Part shown: positions 6,336-7,633 of the stretch, piece by piece | How positions within the stretch are numbered: the stretch's first letter is position 1 | Layout of the letters: every line of letters starts with the position of its first letter | NCBI GenBank assembly: GCA_030641695.1 | Contig: DAOWGY010000270.1 | Coordinates: 1-7,633 of the forward strand | Direction of reading: 5' to 3' | DNA from: Gammaproteobacteria bacterium | GTDB taxonomy: Bacteria; Pseudomonadota; Gammaproteobacteria; Steroidobacterales; Woeseiaceae | DNA: 7,633 bases | Notes under the pieces: generated by a model | Told to the model about the DNA's origin: nothing | Seen by the model: only the letters and a program-made list of their open reading frames with translations | Databases searched by the model: none | Made by a program: the position numbers and the translations under genes

Positions 6336-7351
6336 GGCGCGCCCCCGGGCGTTACGAACATTGCGTCACCGTAGCTGAAAAACCGGTATTTCTCCCGAAC
6401 GGCGTGTTCGTAGGCGCCAAGAATACGTTCGCGTCCGGCAAACGCCGCGACCAGCATCAACAGGGAGGACCTCGGCAGATGAAAATTCGTAATCATCGCG
6501 TCGACACTCTGAAAATCGTAGCCGGGCAGGATAAAGAGGTCGGTTTCGCCGTGGAAGGGCGAAATCGCGCCATCCCGCGACGCGCACTCGAGCGCGCGGA
6601 CTGCCGTGGTGCCGACGGCAATCACCCGGCCACCCGACGCTCGTGTCTCGCTGACGGCATCGCAGCAGGACCTGTTCACCTGCACGCGCTCCGAGTGCAG
6701 CCGGTTCTCTTCGAGGTGCTCGCGACGCAGCGCCTGGAACGTGCCAGCACCGACATGCAAGGTAACGTGAGCGTGGCGCACGCCGGCGGCGAGCGTGTCG
6801 TCGAGCATTTGTTGATCGAAATGCAGGCCGGCCGTTGGCGCGGCCACGGCGCCGGGATCTTGCGCGTAGACGGTCTGGTATCGCTCGATGTCTTCCGGTT
6901 CCGCATCCCGGCCGAGGTAGGGCGGCAATGGCACCTCCCCGACCGCCTCGAGCAGGGGCAGCACCGGCTCCGAGAATTCGAGCAGGAAGAACTCCCCCTG
7001 CCGTCCGGTTACGGTCGCAACCGCGCGATCGGCAATGTGCAGGCGACTACCGGGCCGCGGTGACTTGCTGGCGCGTAGCTGCGCGAGGACGTGGTTGTCC
7101 TCCTGCACACGCTCGATGAGTATTTCGGCACGACCCCCGGTTTCCTTGACGGCCACGAGGCGCGCTGGAATGACACGTGTATCGTTGAATACGAGCAGAT
7201 CGCCAGAGCGCAACAGCAGCGGCAATTCGTGAAATCCGCGATCGACGATTGGCTCACCCATTTCGAGCAAACGGCTGGAGCGCCGCTCGCCCGCGGGATA
7301 TTTCGCGATCAGCGCGTCAGGCAGCGTGTAATCGAAATCGGATATTTGCAT
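6332..7351 (-). CDS. queA: S-adenosylmethionine:tRNA ribosyltransferase-isomerase QueA
   Basis: It transfers and rearranges the ribosyl part of S-adenosylmethionine onto preQ1 at tRNA position 34, making epoxyqueuosine after Tgt has acted. The product is 339 residues (E. coli 356). Family blocks are clear: LLVFNDTRVIPARL (52-65), PLPPYLGR (141-148), ERYQTVYA (156-163), GAVAAPTAGLHF (167-178), VTLHVGAGTFQ (196-206), VGTTAVRALE (246-255), TNFHLPRSSLLML (288-300) and YRFFSYGDAMF (322-332). The ATG at 7351 gives the expected MQISDFDYTLPDALIA start. There is no Shine-Dalgarno: only 4 nt (TCTG) separate the start codon from the 34-bp arm of the inverted repeat upstream, so the ribosome-binding region lies within the repeat. 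The stop overlaps tgt by 4 nt. Confidence 0.96.
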   Translation of the reverse strand: MQISDFDYTLPDALIAKYPAGERRSSRLLEMGEPIVDRGFHELPLLLRSGDLLVFNDTRVIPARLVAVKETGGRAEILIERVQEDNHVLAQLRASKSPRPGSRLHIADRAVATVTGRQGEFFLLEFSEPVLPLLEAVGEVPLPPYLGRDAEPEDIERYQTVYAQDPGAVAAPTAGLHFDQQMLDDTLAAGVRHAHVTLHVGAGTFQALRREHLEENRLHSERVQVNRSCCDAVSETRASGGRVIAVGTTAVRALECASRDGAISPFHGETDLFILPGYDFQSVDAMITNFHLPRSSLLMLVAAFAGRERILGAYEHAVREKYRFFSYGDAMFVTPGGAP

Positions 7352-7380
7352 CAGAAAGTAGGGTCGAACCGCACTTTTCC

Positions 7381-7404
7381 GTTGGAGCGCTTCTCGAAGC
7401 GCGA
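7381..7404 (+). repeat. REP unit 4, GTTG foot
   Basis: The unit has a GTTG foot, a GCGCTT/AAGCGC stem with a CTCG loop, and a GA tail. It differs from REP unit 1 only in the foot (T for A) and one loop base, and is nested in the left arm of the composite repeat. Confidence 0.85.
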
Positions 7405-7463
7405 CTGAGGGTAGCCAGATTCAAGCTACGTTGACAACGTGGTAACTGTCAGCGCTTTCCCGG

Positions 7464-7487
7464 TCGCGGTCCCAGGACCGCTCCAAC
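7464..7487 (-). repeat. REP unit 5, GTTG foot
   Basis: Read on the minus strand it has a GTTG foot and a GCGGTC/GACCGC stem with a CTGG loop. Stem pairs four and six differ from unit 4, with both sides changed, so pairing is preserved. It is nested in the right arm of the composite repeat. Confidence 0.83.
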
Positions 7488-7510
7488 GGAAAAGTGCGGT
7501 TCGACCCTAC

Positions 7511-7633
7511 TTATTCATCGAAGAAATACATGCCGAGTGTTTCCGCGATGCAGGCCGGCTTGCGTTCGTCTTCGACTTCGATACGCGTTTCCGAGGTCAG
7601 CAGCAACGCGCCTGCGCGACGTCTCGCTTGTAA
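7511..7633 (-). CDS. C-terminal fragment of an unidentified protein
   Basis: The minus-strand frame is open from the window edge to a TAA at 7511-7513, giving 40 residues. It reads through RRRAGALLLTSETRIEVED and ERKPACIAETLGMYFFDE. The segment LLLTSETRIEVEDERKPACI looks like a final beta-strand followed by a short tail with a KPACIAE motif. This faintly recalls the ends of hotdog-fold acyl thioesterase or MaoC-like dehydratase proteins, but that is from memory and too short to assign. E. coli has acpH upstream of queA; I see no resemblance to it. Codon use and G/C-rich third positions agree with the neighbouring genes, so it is probably a real gene. Its stop codon overlaps the right arm of the composite repeat by 2 nt. 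Confidence 0.6.
   Translation of the reverse strand, partial: LQARRRAGALLLTSETRIEVEDERKPACIAETLGMYFFDE

Larger units (their letters stand above)
7356..7512. repeat. 157-bp composite inverted repeat with two internal REP units, upstream of queA
   Basis: The arms 7356-7389 and 7479-7512 are perfect reverse complements over 34 bp. Each arm holds AAGTAGGGTCGAACCGCAC, then TTTTCC, and then the foot and first stem bases of a REP unit (GTTGGAGCG). The REP units (7381-7404 plus; 7464-7487 minus) face each other and are not identical inside their stems. The central 7405-7463 is unique sequence, containing GTAGC/GCTAC (7411-7415 and 7425-7429) and the odd palindrome ACGTTGACAACGT (7428-7440). The right arm overlaps the stop codon of the upstream gene and the left arm stops 4 nt before queA. 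No target-site duplication is visible. In RNA it could form one long stem with a branched head, serving as terminator, RNase III site or translational block. Confidence 0.9.

Noticed and set aside
7352..7510. preQ1 riboswitch upstream of queA
   Set aside because: The region is accounted for by the inverted repeat and REP units; I saw no compact preQ1-type aptamer with an A-rich tail near the ribosome-binding region.
7439..7633. Plus-strand open frame at the right edge
   Set aside because: It passes through the inverted-repeat arm and lies opposite the minus-strand partial gene, whose frame ends properly at a stop.

Overview
The window (7,633 bp, GC-rich) looks like core chromosome of a gammaproteobacterium. 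The reasons are the queA-tgt-yajC-secD-secF order, which matches the E. coli arrangement, a trmJ/suhB pair next to a cysteine desulfurase gene of the isc type, and REP-type palindromes with a GTAG/GTTG foot like those known from Pseudomonas and Xanthomonas. I cannot assign a genus.

Layout from left to right. A cysteine desulfurase gene, cut by the window edge (1-246, minus), overlaps the end of trmJ (243-959, minus) by 4 nt. trmJ and suhB (1111-1908, plus) are divergent and separated by a perfect 36-bp-arm palindrome (1003-1080). suhB converges on secF, and the 76-bp gap between them is filled by three REP units (1911-1988); the last unit supplies the secF stop codon. Then, all on the minus strand and read from right to left, come an unidentified gene cut by the right edge (7511-7633), a 157-bp composite inverted repeat (7356-7512), queA (6332-7351), tgt (5220-6335), yajC (4770-5093), secD (2936-4750) and secF (1985-2926).

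Functionally the window holds tRNA modification (TrmJ: 2'-O-methylation of position 32; QueA and Tgt: queuosine at position 34), sulfur mobilisation (IscS-like), a ribosome-synthesis/antitermination factor of the inositol monophosphatase family (SuhB) and the SecDF-YajC accessory complex of the Sec translocon. The coding genes are ordinary full-length housekeeping genes, apart from the two edge fragments. No stretch longer than 300 bp lacks a gene.

The unusual content is between the genes. Three of the four intergenic spaces are occupied by large perfect inverted repeats of two different kinds. The five REP units show compensatory base changes in their stems. The palindromes touch working signals: a possible -35 box of trmJ, the secF stop codon, the stop codon of the rightmost gene, and the ribosome-binding region of queA, whose start lies only 4 nt from a 34-bp arm. 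A boxA-like sequence lies just upstream of suhB, which fits known Nus/SuhB autoregulation in enterobacteria. I see no CRISPR array, tRNA, rRNA, transposase gene, or convincing undescribed multi-gene system.
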